Assembly: GCA_033557465.1 (NCBI GenBank)
Contig: CM066033.1
Coordinates: 1,301,499,022 to 1,301,563,021, forward strand
DNA length: 64,000 bases
Direction of reading: 5' to 3'
From: Ichthyophis bannanicus
Lineage: Eukaryota > Chordata > Amphibia > Gymnophiona > Ichthyophiidae
Position 1 is the first letter of the stretch. Each line of letters starts with the position of its first letter. A model generated the notes under the pieces. It was given only the letters and a program-made list of their open reading frames with translations, searched no databases and was not told the DNA's origin. This document shows positions 33,738-45,069 of this stretch, piece after piece. The position numbers were made by a program, and so were the translations under genes.

Positions 33738-34112
33738 CTCATGAACTTCGCTCTTCTACTGACTTGTTCCTCTCTTTTCTTTGCCTTTTTCTACCTCTGC
33801 TAATTACAGACTTTGGTCCTTTCACATTGCTGCTCCTTATGCCTGGAACAAACTTCCTGAGTTTGTACATCAGGCTTCATCCCTGCTCCTTTTCAAATCT
33901 ATGCACAAGGTTACCTCTTTGAGGCTGCTTTTGGATCCTGACCCCCTGTTTGTTGTGTCCCATTTCCCTTCCCTATTCTATCGTCATTTGCAACCTTTGT
34001 CTTGTTTCTCTTGATTAGACTGTAAGCTCTAATGAGTAGGGGCTATCTTTATCTGTGTTTGTACAGCATTGAATATGCCTTGTAGTGCTTCATAAATATT
34101 TAATAATAAAGA
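33738..34112 (+). mobile_element. L2 3' end nested in CR1 RT
   Basis: The frame gives LWSFHIAAPYAWNKLPEFVH and a short C-terminus ending in a stop at 34012-34014. A UTR follows (GCATTGAATATGCCTTGTAG) with an AATAATAAA tail. CR1 sequence on both sides (RKANRML and RKGMENKTKD) is contiguous without it. Confidence 0.8.
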
Positions 34113-34532
34113 AAGGAATGGAGAATAAAACCAAGGATCTTATAATGCCTCTGTATCATTCCATGGTGTGACTGCACCTTGAATATTGTGTGCAATTCTG
34201 GCCGCCATATCTTAAAAAGGAAATAGCAGAATCATAAAAGGTACAGAGAAGAGCCATCAAAATGTTAAAGGGTATGGAAGGATGCCCCTAAGAGGAAAGG
34301 GTAAAAAGGTTAGGGCTCTTCAACCTGGAAAAGAGAAGGCTGAGGGAAGATATGATAGAAGTCTATAAATTAATGAATGAAGTTGAATGGGTAAACGTAG
34401 ATCGATTGTTTATGCCATCAAAAAGTAGAAGGTAGTGGATATGCAATGAAGCCACAGTGTAACCCGTTGAAGACTGATAAGAGAAAACATTTTTTCACTC
34501 AACGCATATATTATGTAAATAAGCAGTTAGTA

Positions 34533-34783
34533 TTTTTTATTTATTTATTTATTACAGGCTCTTATATACTAACTCCATGTACAAATTTATACTATACTCT
34601 GTGAATAGTTACTCTGTAAATAGTTACCCCAGTTACCTCCAAGTTATCTTGTCCTTGTTCAATGTAAACTCAACTGTCATGTGACATTGCAGTATGTTTT
34701 GTTCAATTGTAAACCGCACTGATTTTAATAGCGCGGTATATAAGAAAAGTAAATAAATAAATAATAAAATAAATAAATAATCA
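34533..34783 (+). mobile_element. L2/SINE tail fragment nested in CR1 C-terminus
   Basis: TTTA repeats at the left are followed by a UTR-like body and GTAAACCGCACTGATTTTAA plus AAATAAATAAATAATAAA at the right. CR1 resumes with CAAACTCTGGAATTTGG at 34784. It has no coding part. Confidence 0.65.
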
Positions 34784-35214
34784 AACTCTGGAATTTGGTT
34801 TTAAAAAAGGGTTGGACAAGTTCATAGAGGAAAGGTTCATAAACCATTATTAAACAGGACCCTGGAAATCCACTGCTTGCCCCAATACAAGAAATGTGGA
34901 ACATGTGTGTCGTTTTGGGAAACTGCTAGGTACTTGTGACCTGGATTGACCATTGTTGGAAACAGGATACTGGACTTGATGGACCTTGGTCTGACCGAGT
35001 ATGGCATGTCTTATGTTCTCATGTAACCTGACAAACTCTCATTATTACAAATGGCCTCTTGTCTTTAGCACTATACACATGACATTGCCTCCCCAATCCT
35101 GCTTCTACCACCCACTCAGGACACGCCTGCCAAGCACTGCTGAGTCCCTGCTTGCACCTGCATCACAGCCTTCCACCCACTGAGGTCCCATCTGCTTCTG
35201 GGCAAGTATTTTCC

Positions 35215-35870
35215 TTCATAAGCTTGCCCCAATCCTCTGGTTTTGGCCACTACATTATTGCACTGTTTGGCAACCTTGAAATTATTCAATACCATCATCC
35301 CAAGGTGTCCCCTGTTTTGGTTCACATGAGTCTCTCCACCCCCCCCCCCCCCTGTGTGCCTTTCTCTTGGATATCTGCCATCGCAGATGCAGGACTCTAC
35401 ACTCTTTTTGTATTAAATCTTAATTTCTGAACTTTTGACCACTGTTTTCTTATAGCACTTCTCACTTTTTCTCCTCAGTCTGCTATTTCTACCATGTTGG
35501 AGATTTGAGTGTCCTCTGCAAAGAAACAGACTTTCTTTACCTGTACAACACGATGTAGGCAAATATTGAACAGAGCTGAACCTAGGATTAATCCTCATGG
35601 GATATGACACTCTTTCCTTCAAGTAAATGTGCTTTAAAATCGCCCTTTCGTGCCTATCTCTCAACCGCTTTGCAAAGCAGCTTGCCATCTGTGGACAACT
35701 CCCTAGGCTGCTGGATATTTAGGAGCTTCCTATGTGGGATGTTGCCATAAGCTTTAATGAAATATAAGGACATAATGTGATTACCATTTATCTAATTCTG
35801 TGGTCACACCATGAAAGAAATTAATCCGACTTGTTTGAATAGCTGCTTCTCTTGTAAAATCAGGATGCTT
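35215..35870 (-). pseudogene. Old CR1 (type B) RT fragment
   Basis: A heavily decayed minus-strand stretch matches the type B element at 3650-4250 by order. It has the palm end (KAYGNIPHRKLL-like at about 35755-35715), a FADD region replaced near 35520 by a noisy block, and the thumb at about 35330-35215. A poly-C run (35338-35352) interrupts it. It is only a relic. Confidence 0.5.
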
Positions 35871-35879
35871 CAGAGCCAT

Positions 35880-36195
35880 CTGCCCATTCCTCTTCACCTC
35901 TTCTCTAACTACGCTGCTTATCTCTTTAGTCTCCTCAAGACTCACCTCTTTCATTTAGCATTCGATCTAGCCCCCAAGTAGGCGCAATACCCACCTTCCC
36001 CTCTCTTCCTCCCCTCATCTACATGCCGCTCTTGGCCCCCGTCCCTCCTCCCTTCTGTTCCCTGTCCCGTTGGTTTGTGTTTACTCCTTTCCTAGCTTGT
36101 TTGGAGTTCCTTTCTGGGTTCCTGATGTTTTTTACTGTACGCCACTCTGCTGGTTTGAAGGGCGGTATAGCAAATTTTACTAAACCAAAAACCAC
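35880..36195 (+). mobile_element. L2-like 3' end
   Basis: The segment reads LSSLKTHLFHLAFDLA (about 35935-35980) and, after a UTR, GAAGGGCGGTATAGCAAATTTTACTAAAC. That is the L2-type end seen also at 39450-39485. Old and diverged. Confidence 0.55.
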
Positions 36196-36329
36196 TGGAT
36201 TCCAGACTATTCGTTTACTAGGGATATGGACAGGAAAAATCATATCTGTTTTGGCATTATTTTCTCAAAATTTTGGACTTTTGGGGTTTGTTTCATGCAT
36301 TGGTATTAAATAAAAGTGTTAGAACTTTG

Positions 36330-37260
36330 CGATGAGGTGGGCCTGATATTCAAAAAAAGCTGAGCTCCTAAGTCAGGCTCCAAAATGTGTGTCTTATTTT
36401 CAGTCGCACTTAGGCGCCTAAGGGCCCAGTATTCTGCAGTGGTGGTTAGTGCTGCTGAAGTGCTTAGCCCCGCTGCTGCACATTAGACCCGGATTTTCAA
36501 TGCTGGAGCCATATCTGGGCCCCAGCATTGAGTATTCTGGTTGCCCAGATAACGATGAAGCGATATTCGGCCACGGCCCAGTTAGCTTCAGCAGCGAAAG
36601 TTAGGTCAGCCTTTGCTATGTCTGGCTTGTGACGCTTTGCAGTAACCGAGTGGCGACTCAGTATCACTGCTGCCTGGCAATCTCTGGGTGTCATCCTCGG
36701 AAAGCCCCGATGCTAACCATGTTAGTTCCACGGAATATCCCAGAAAAGGGGATTAATCAAGTTAGGAGGTCAGCTAACTGGGTTAATCCCTTGGAATATT
36801 AGGCCCTAAGTGTTCTGCTGAAAATCCATCCCAAGTTAGGAGCTTAAAATGTATGCGCCTGATATTCAAAGGGATTTAACACGGTTAGCAGGTCAGGATA
36901 TTCACGGTTAGTACTGCTGAAATCTGCGGCTGCCGCATCCCCAATGTAACCGGTTAGCATTGGCATGTTCTGGGGGCATATCCGGGCAGCAGTGATATCG
37001 AATTGCTGCCCAGTTACGGCAAAGCGGCAGAAGTAAGACGCAGCAAAGGCTGGCCTAGCTTTCGCCATGGAAGCTAACCGGGGAATGGCTAAAAATCACC
37101 ACTGCCTGGTCAGTTTCCTAGCAAACCGGCCAACCCAAATATTCGATGCCAGGGCCCAGAGATGACCCCGGTATTGAATATCCGGGATTAAGTTTCAGTG
37201 GCGACAGCTAGCCGCTGAAACCGCGTTAGCCACCGCCGCTAAATGTCCCCCCATGCTCCT
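36330..37260. repeat. Cluster of palindromic MITE-like repeats
   Basis: At least two related units begin with GCCTGATATTCAAA (36342 and 36858) and contain TTCAATGC...GCATTGA palindromes (36490-36535 and 37138-37185) and GTTAG/CTAAC half-sites. They resemble the element at 29434-29827. There is no coding sequence. Exact boundaries are unclear because units appear nested or fused. Confidence 0.5.
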
Positions 37261-37864
37261 AAATTTAAGACTGCCATTCATTTATCTAGATTTATGAGCC
37301 TAATTTAGGTGTCCAGTGCTGAGCTGCTTCCCCCCCATCCTAAATCCACCCCCGTTATCACCCACTTTTTATGCTCCTAAATGTAGGAGTTTAGAGACAT
37401 TGTCAGAAAATATTTAAGCACTCAGGCTTACTAAATTTTCAAAGACGCCAATTTAGGAGCATAACTCTCAAAGTTAAGAGCATAAATCCTTTGAACAGCG
37501 AGCCCATCGACTTTATGCACATTAATTCATAGGTTTGCTTTGAATCAGTTGTGCGTGCATTACATTTGTTAACAATCTGAATGCATGCTAAAAACTGCAC
37601 ACTCCTATAATTCACCCACCATTGAGATCTGAGTAGCTGACCTATAGCTATATCTCCCATGGACTTTCATTTTAATAAAGAGGGACCCCATCCGCTCACT
37701 TCTGGTTCTCTGGAACAGCTCCTGTGGCGAAAAGAATCACCAGTGTCCTGGGACGGATCCATTGCCCTGTGCACATTCTGACTTCGACCATTAGGCAACG
37801 AGGTGACTGCCCTAGAGGTGCAGCAAAAAGCAACTGCAGTCAAAAACAAAATAGATCCTGACAG
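37261..37864. other. No gene seen
   Basis: Contains TTTAGGAGCATAA-type repeats (37275-37490) that look like further MITE remnants, then unassigned sequence. Confidence 0.35.
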
Positions 37865-38297
37865 CCAGACAAACTCCATGACATCAGAAAAACACGCAAG
37901 GAGACCTCTGAGAGAGCTTTCTCGTTTGCTGCGACTTCCATCTGGAACTCCCTACCTAATGATCTGAGAGCAGCTCAGGACATCAAAGACTTTAGAAAAC
38001 AACTGAAAACAGTTTTGTTTACGGAGCACTACGGTCATGCAATCAACTAATTAATTTTTAAGAAAGCAATTATTTATATATACATTGTACAATAGCTCAC
38101 TTTATAGTATAGCTCACAATATATATAGTGCACCTTTTCCCAAGACATTTAATCATATATTTACAAACTATGTATATATTATCACAGATTTTTTCACTAT
38201 TACTAATTTTCTCTTTTGTTAAACCGCTTTGATTGTATGATAAGGCGGTATAAAAATCCAATTAAATAAATAAATAAAATAAAATAAATAAATGAAC
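37865..38297 (+). mobile_element. L2 LINE 3' end
   Basis: The frame gives RAFSFAATSIWNSLPNDLRA, then RKQLKTVLFTEHYGHAIN and a stop at about 38048. The UTR ends in AAACCGCTTTGATTGTATGA, GGCGGTATAAA and AAAT repeats to 38297. The LWNSLP-type and LKT-LF motifs are the canonical L2 C-terminus. Confidence 0.85.
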
Positions 38298-39112
38298 CTC
38301 ACTCTCATTATGTGTGTGTATATATGTACGCATGCATGCACAAAACAAAGTTTAATATTAAAGACTATGATGTGAATAATGTATTTTTCAGGCTTGTTCT
38401 GGGAGGGATGATGTTGGGATCATGATGATTTTTGAGGTTAACAGAATTTCGGGGGGGGGGGGGAAGGGGGAGGTTCTAGGAGCCTAGTTAATTCCTTCTA
38501 ATGTGTTAGTTTTGCGCATAGCATGAGTCATGAACCTCGCATCTAAGCCCACGGTATGTGCAGTCTGATTTCAGTCTCAGATTTACTGTTAATGCTCGGC
38601 GTCGTACTTGCATCATGTCAAAGAGAGCCTCCTTCTGGAGTTTGTACGATGCACAGTAACATGTATGGGGAGTTTAGCAAGATGTGCTGGAAATTCTTTT
38701 TCTCCTGTGAATAAGATGACGTGCTCTATTACCGTTTTGTGCGTCTGTCACATAGCAGAAGTATTTGGTTAGTATTTCTACATATTTTACTTGTCCTCCT
38801 CCACATAATCTTCCTTTTCACCTGTGTCTTATGATTCCACCCCTGCACGTCCCCCTTTCTCTAACATGTCTAAAAATAAAAATAATAATAATGTCTTGTC
38901 ACTTTGCCTCACTGCCTTTAGCTGTTTTTTGTTCCTTTGTACCTTTGCTGTCCTGATCACCTTCCCTGCTTTCCTCACAATAACAAGAGCATCATTCGTT
39001 ATCAACACCTCCAGTTTCCTGCGATTCTCTGGCCTCTGCAAATACTTCCAAGCCGCAAGCAAATCTCTTACCAACCTGTCCTATGTGCAGCCTTAAAGTA
39101 AATGAAATGAAA
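38298..39112. other. No gene seen
   Basis: Contains a poly-G run (38450-38462) and an AATAAT stretch near 38875. A minus-strand frame at 38829-39074 has no recognised domain. Confidence 0.4.
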
Positions 39113-39490
39113 CGATGGCAGATAAAGACCATCAGGGCCCAGCTGATCCACCCAACAAGGTGTTTAGGGCTGTACCATGGCTCTATGCTTTTCACTTTGG
39201 GTTGAACTGCTGTTTTATGCAGGTAACCCTTGCTCAACCAGAGCTCCCTTCCTCCCTCATACCAGCCCTGTGCATCAGTGAGCCCCAACCACTTCTGGCA
39301 CTGCGGATGTGGGGCCCACTGCATCCGTCTAGTCTTCAATGCTCCAGCCTGATCTTTGTTGCTTCATGCTTTATGTATATTCTCTATATTGTTGTGTTAG
39401 TATTTTATCCTTTTTATGTGTTTTGCTTTTTTATTGTAAACCGCCTTGATGCCTGCAAAGGGCAGTATAGCAAATTTACAATAAATATAA
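39113..39490. repeat. CR1 type B 3' UTR piece and L2 tail
   Basis: GGCAGATAAAGACCATCAGG at 39117 is the reverse of the type B CR1 3' UTR block seen at 2966. From about 39360 the plus strand carries an L2-type end (TTGTAAACCGCCTTGATGCC and GGGCAGTATAGCAAATTTAC). Confidence 0.6.
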
Positions 39491-39589
39491 ACCCTCACTC
39501 CCATCATGGCAAGGTTCAGTGTAAATGGGGACATGTAGTGCCGACAACAGGAGAAACACAGCTGTGGAGGGATTAAGGGGGGGGGGCCC

Positions 39590-39850
39590 AAAACAAGGCA
39601 AGAATGGAGGGGAGGAGAGTAAGAAGGAAGGGAAGAGAGACTGGAGAGGAGAGATGGGAAACTGAAGGGAAAAAAGGTGGTGGGGAAGCAGCTAAGAGGG
39701 GAGGCTCCATTTTGGAGGGGAGACAGGCTGTGGCAGGCAAGGAGACAAAATAATGGGGGGGGGAGTTAAAAGGGGAAAAAGCAGCTGAAGAGAGAAGCAA
39801 AACAGAAAAGAAGGGACGAGGTAAAAAGAAAAAAGTATCCAGAACCCAGG
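39590..39850 (+). repeat. Polypurine tract, about 260 bp
   Basis: The plus strand is overwhelmingly A and G (GGAGGGGAGGAGAGTAAGAA and similar) with few pyrimidines. It has no coding value. Such tracts can form triplex DNA. Confidence 0.7.
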
Positions 39851-40236
39851 CAAAATGTAAAGTAAACTGTGTCACAGAAGCTTCACTGGAATCAAGGCCT
39901 CTGAATATAACAGGAGACTCCGTCTCTAAAGTGGCATCTAATTCCTTGCACAGACACCGTCCGTCCTGCTCAAAGGGAATTTGTGTAGCTGTTGGGATTT
40001 TTTGGCTACTTCGTTCATGCCATAAGGAGATTAATTTTAAGGGTTTTGTTGTAGACGGAGCTCCCTCCAGAGGATTCTTTGAATATTTTATGATATTTCT
40101 GGGCCTTGAGCCCAGCCTTCTAGATTTACACCCCATCTCCTATCAGGCATTTCTCAACAAACACATCCTGTGATGTGAGAGTGAATTTGTCTTGGGGGGA
40201 GGGGGGGCAGACTATTACTGTCCCTGTACACTTGAA
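39851..40236. other. No gene seen
   Basis: Unassigned sequence with a poly-G run near 40195; no domain recognised. Confidence 0.4.
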
Positions 40237-40418
40237 CAGTCTTACTCAAACAAGTCCTTGGACTGCACCAAACCACTTAGGTTTTCAAGATATCCACAAT
40301 GAATATGCATGAGAGAGATTTGCCTGCATTGTATGCAAATCTATCTCATGCATATTCAACGTGGAGATATCCCGGAAACCAGGCAGGCTGGATGTGTCCT
40401 GAGGAGGACTGGGGTAAA
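40237..40418. mobile_element. Degraded hAT MITE
   Basis: Inverted arms around TGAATATGCATGAGAGA and TCTCATGCATATTCAACG match the interior of the element at 9071-9264. The termini are diverged and no 8-bp duplication is visible. Confidence 0.65.
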
Positions 40419-41039
40419 AATGATTCAGAAAGTGCACCCAAATTCCTCAGGTATCTCTTCCCTCAGGAGCCTCAATTCCTGCTCCTTGCCAAGTTTCCCG
40501 GAGAAGACACTTCTCTCAGAATCCAAATTCAGCCCCTACGGAGGAGCATGCAAGCAGTGGACCCAGAGGGGCGCACTGAGTCGTGCCATCTCCTAAATAA
40601 GACAATGGATTTGGATCAAGAACATGAGTTACTAAGCTTTGTGTTGCCATTCTGTGCCTATAGGAAAAAAAGTTAAGAACATAAGCTAGACAACATGCTT
40701 CATGTGCACATACGCACGACAATGTGAACACAATTTATTATCTAATCACATACTCTGGGCAGTTCTAGGGCAAGCTGATACTCTATGCTCCCTGGCTTCT
40801 TCTCAATCCAAGGAAAAAACTTTCAAGTTAGTGCTCAACAGTGCATTTTTCTTAAAAAAAGAAGTGTTGCTACTGCAATGTGAGGCTCTTTCATTAATAA
40901 ACGAGGACCATGGGTCATTTTTAGCAGGCAGTGGAAAAGGAACTGGTACGCCATACTACTGAGTATCTCCTGGGAAAAAGCCATGGTGCTCTAGCACCTC
41001 CCACTTCTACGGACAGGTCCAAACCATGCTAGTTATACT

Positions 41040-41235
41040 CTATTGACTAATCATGCCTTCCAGAGCATCATAGCCTGCACCAGCTGTCGTGTGCAATGTG
41101 TATGGTAGAGTCAATGCGGACTTCTGACGGGGTGTGACTGAAGCAGATTGCCAGGCCTTTCTTCCAGGGCAATGACTTGCCAATAACCACCAGTGGCTAT
41201 TGAACCCTGGATGGCTAGTTACTAGGCTACTCCTC
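41040..41235 (-). mobile_element. tRNA-derived SINE
   Basis: On the minus strand GAGGAGTAGCCTAGTAACTA (A box TAGCCTAGTAA) is followed by GGTTCAATAGCCACTGG (B box region) and the shared body GGCAATCTGCTTCAGTCACA. It is the same family as 62786-62968. Confidence 0.75.
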
Positions 41236-44200
41236 AAATATTTAAAACTCAGCTATTTCAGGCATGTACCAATGTTTTTGCCAGGGCTGTTGCTACGTTT
41301 TTTGCTCTCCCATGCAAATGATTAGTGTGTTTCTACCCCCCACCCCGCCGTCCTCCCCTGAGGATGCCAATGGAAACCATCACAAGCTTCTCTTTAGTCC
41401 CAACAATAACATCATCAGTCTAGGTACCCTTTACGCATGCAGTGGAGCTGAAGGAAGGAGACCAGATTTCTGCACAATTTTCCTTCAGTGCTGACTGCCA
41501 AATACACTACGAAGTGCTAGAAAAACCGTCAAAAGCTCCATCAGAACCAACTCTACCTATGAAAAGGCAGCACTGCAAATACTGTATTGGACCCTCGTGG
41601 GAAAACTGAGCTAGCAGGACTGCTACAGATCCCCCTACACAGCAAAACACAGATAGACCTTTGCCAAATACAGAACAACAGAACACAAATTACAAATAAA
41701 AAAATGGAGGCAACAATGTAACTCTGCCTGCAGTGCAACACTGGAGAAATAGTAACAAATGAATCTTCTCTTGCACTATGCAAACTATAAAGACATCAGA
41801 GAAGCACATTTGTCACAGCAGACGATTTCCAATTAGCAAAGACAAAATAAAATATTTTTCTACCTCTCTTGTCTGGGCATTTTATTTTTCCAATGAGATT
41901 GGTCCCAGTCTCTCTTCTACCTGTTTTCTTCTAATTCTTTCCAAGGATATCTGTCCATTGCCATTTGCCTCTCCTTATCCATTCCTCCATTGCATCTGTC
42001 TGTTGTCCATGTCTTTCTTTTCTGCCTAAATCCTATCAGCCCATCTTCCCCTTCCCCTAACCCTCCCATTCTCCATGTCCCATTTATCCTCTTCTGCAAA
42101 CTCACTCCCTTCCCAACCCTCACCTACTTGTCTCTCTGGTCCTCTTACCAGCCCCAGTTCCTTCCCTGTTAGTCATACTCACCAGTCTTTCTTCTACCTC
42201 TGACCACCCTTCTCCCCACCAACAGCTTCTCCTCCTCCTCCCGCTCACAGTAGTTGAGCATTCCTTCTCCTTAACAGTCTAGTATTGCTCCCTTTCCTGT
42301 CTCCATCCTCAACAAGCATCCTGCATTTCTCCTTAACCCCCCTACCAGTGATCCAGCAGCTCCCATCACCCCTCTCCTCTCCTCTTTAAGTCATCCTCAC
42401 CCCTCTCTCTTTTCCTTAACAGGGCAGCATATCTCCTCTCCCCATCCTCCGACAGGGAGCATTTCTGACTGGAGGGAAGGCGTGATGCGCAAGCCCGGCA
42501 GGTTCTCCTAACCTGACTGGAGCTGGACTCCTTTGCTGAGTGACTACAGCCTGCACTTCCTTTGATTTCAGCTCTTGTGCACTGGGGGGCACCAGCAGTG
42601 CAGTCACAAATGCGCTTGCTGCTGTGACCTGGGCAAGGAGTGCAGCTCGGGGCAGGGGGGCCCTGCTGGGACGTGTGCTGTCACCCTCCTGTTGCTGGGT
42701 TTTTCTTTGTGGCTGCATGTCCTGCTGCTGCCACCTATTGGTCATGCTGGTATTGCAGGAGCTTGTGCCCCTGCTATGTTTCGAATTGTGAGTTTTCTCG
42801 TTTGTTGTATCGCACTCAGGACGCCTGGGGGGGGGGGGGGTGAAGTGTGTCAGTCTAGGACTCAGTCCTGCACGTCCCCTGTGATCCCAGTGAAGGGATG
42901 CTGGTGACTCCAGTAAAATCACCCCTTGCATAGCGTTAACCATCCATTCAAACTGCCTCTCCCTTTCAGCTCAGAGACCAAGGTAGCTGCTTTAATAAAC
43001 CTCCAAGAATAAAAGTTTTGTTTCTTCTTAGCGGAGCTTGGTGTGAGATTTGAATCTTGGCCTAACAGATCTGGCTTCGAGAGTGGCACATAGGAGCCCT
43101 GGGGTAAAGATGGGGGCAGCTTACTGCATCATGAAAGCAAGGAGCCCCCAGAGCTGCTACTGCTGCAGGAGTAACCTTGGCTGATCGAAGAAGAGCAAGG
43201 CAACTTGGCTCTTTATTGCTCAAATGAGGCCCTTCAAGGCCCCGACTCCCCAGAGACTGCTCTGCCCTAGTCTAGCGCTCTATCTCTTAAAGGCCGGTGG
43301 CGTTCAACGTGGCTGCAATCAGCAGCTATGACCGGGGTGGCATTTAGTTCCTCTCACTGTGCAAAAAGCACTTGGTAACTCGTATAAAACAAGAGCACAG
43401 ATACTGCTCACAGTAACACAGTACACAAGTCATGAACTGAAGCTAAGTCCGAGATGCAGTTCCTCAGCTCATACACCTGAACTGCTGTTTTGAAACAAGT
43501 GTTTGGTTGGTCTGATGACTTGACAGCCCACTGCCAGCTGTGCCTGCTGTAAAGCAGGGCTGATTTTCCATCAAGTAGAGTAGGCATATGCCTAGGGGTG
43601 CCTTGTGTCTGGGCGAGGCAGCAGGTATGTGCCCTTAAGGGGTCAGGCTTGATGTGATAAGGTCATGTAGTACATGTGTGTGTATCTCTGTATGTGTCGA
43701 ATGTGGCTATGTGTGTTTGTAACTAGGAAGGGAAAGGACAGATGAGGTGGAGTTTGAAAGGAATACACTAACTACCATGTATCAGTGTTTCTGTTACCGA
43801 TGCTGGAACTCCCCATGCCATAGAAATTCATTGAACCATTTTTGGAAGGGCTTTATTGCTTTGGAACTCTGTGTAATTTGGCCCATTTTTAAACTTGATG
43901 TATCTTCTTCCCCCCCCCCCCCCCAATGCCAAATTTGGTCTTTATCTGTTAAGTTTTTGGTCCTCAGCCAGGACATTTATGACCTCTTATATATAATTCC
44001 TTTCCAACGTCCATTGGGTTGGAAAGGATAATAAAGGAGGAAAGATGCAGAACATGGCTCGTGGAATTCTTTCTTCCAGATGTGCATATATGATGCGTAC
44101 TTGTGAACGCACGTGTATCTGTGTTGTCTCTGACCTAGAGGAGAGAGGCAGTTTGAACGGAGTGGTTTTCAAACAGTTCTTTGGTTTAGAAAGAATAATA

Positions 44201-45060
44201 AAACGAAACCAAGCGTGATAATATATAGACCATTAGATGTGACTGTCAACAGATTTCAAAGAATTGATTTTACATTTAAAAGTCCAGGCTGCCATTGTAT
44301 CAAGGTAATGGATATAGCTGTGCATTTCACCATAATTCAGTCATTAGGTATCCCCCATACATCATCATTAAGAAAGATATAGGGTTTGGTCAATAGGTTT
44401 CGCAGAAGAATTTACAACAAAGACAATGAAATGCACAACAGAATCATTAAGGCCTAGACTTGCAGCGTCAGGAGCCTGGCAGTGAGGATGTATGGGGGGG
44501 GGGGGGTGTGCAGTGCATGCCTCATGCAATAATTTCCAAGCCCTTAAAGTCTGTGCATGGATTTGTAAGAGAGCAAGGGCAGAGGTGGTTTGAGACAAAC
44601 AACGTATGTTGGACTTCCCTTTCCCATAGAAATGCATTTGGTCATTTTTGTGGGTATTTGATTTCTCTAGAATCCTTGGGGGCATGTTTATGAAGCTGGG
44701 CTAATGGTTAGTAAACACTTCTCTTGGTTTGATCTGGCTCATTTTGGAACCCGATGAGTCTTTCTCCATTTGCCAAATTTTAATTTAAAACCAAGAGCAC
44801 CATTGGGTGCAGGAGCATCTGGTAGCAACCCTCAGTCCTGATCGGCATTGGGGAAGGGAGCGGGCAGGCAAGTCCCTCCCCGCCACCAAGGCCAATCGGG
44901 TCGAAGAGGAATTTTCAAATTTAAAACCAAGAGCGCCATAGGGCGTGCCTGCGCCTGAGGTCCTTAGGCGAGGATCACAGGCAACGGAAGCATCAAATCA
45001 GGTAATACATAACAGCGCACAGCAAGACAGCTGCTAACAGGGACTGGGTCACAACAAAAC
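41236..45060. other. Long stretch without recognised gene or element
   Basis: No coding frame has recognisable domains. Bases 41870-42430 are strongly pyrimidine-rich. Poly-G/C runs lie at 42827-42840, 43910-43924 and 44496-44508. A 228-bp segment (42841-43068) starts TGAAGTG after poly-G, has AATAAA signals (about 42993) and ends CCTAACA, loosely LTR-like. A 26-bp block with AATTTAAAACCAAGAGC occurs at about 44778 and 44916. Old, diverged repeats probably fill this part. Confidence 0.45.
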
Positions 45061-45069
45061 AAGTAAATG

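Larger units (their letters stand above)
31500..35027 (+). pseudogene. CR1 (type A) ORF2, nearly full length, with nested L2
   Basis: The endonuclease spans about 31600-32400 and RT 32480-34400. Visible motifs are MIGISETW near 31700, VGVYYRSPGQNEQMDDE (31910-31960), MGDFNYPGIDW (32010-32042), GNSDHSM near 32211, then NVTPIFKKGSRGDPGNYRPV (33053-33111) and YLDFPKTFDKI near 33307. The catalytic box is altered to FTDD near 33460. About 40 codons (including the GVPQGSVLGPLLF block) are deleted between LLWI and IFVNDLE near 33405. L2 pieces are inserted at 33738-34112 and 34533-34783. The C-terminus and 3' UTR continue to 35027. It follows ORF1 (29970-31390) of the same element. It is inactive. 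Confidence 0.85.

Noticed and set aside
42416..42943. 175-codon minus-strand frame in a GC-rich stretch
   Set aside because: Low-complexity composition, no recognised domain, runs through a poly-G tract; no splice or codon evidence for an exon.
41236..45060. Host exon or CpG-island promoter in the quietest stretch
   Set aside because: No frame with recognisable domain or convincing splice context; GC enrichment is local and tied to poly-G runs.
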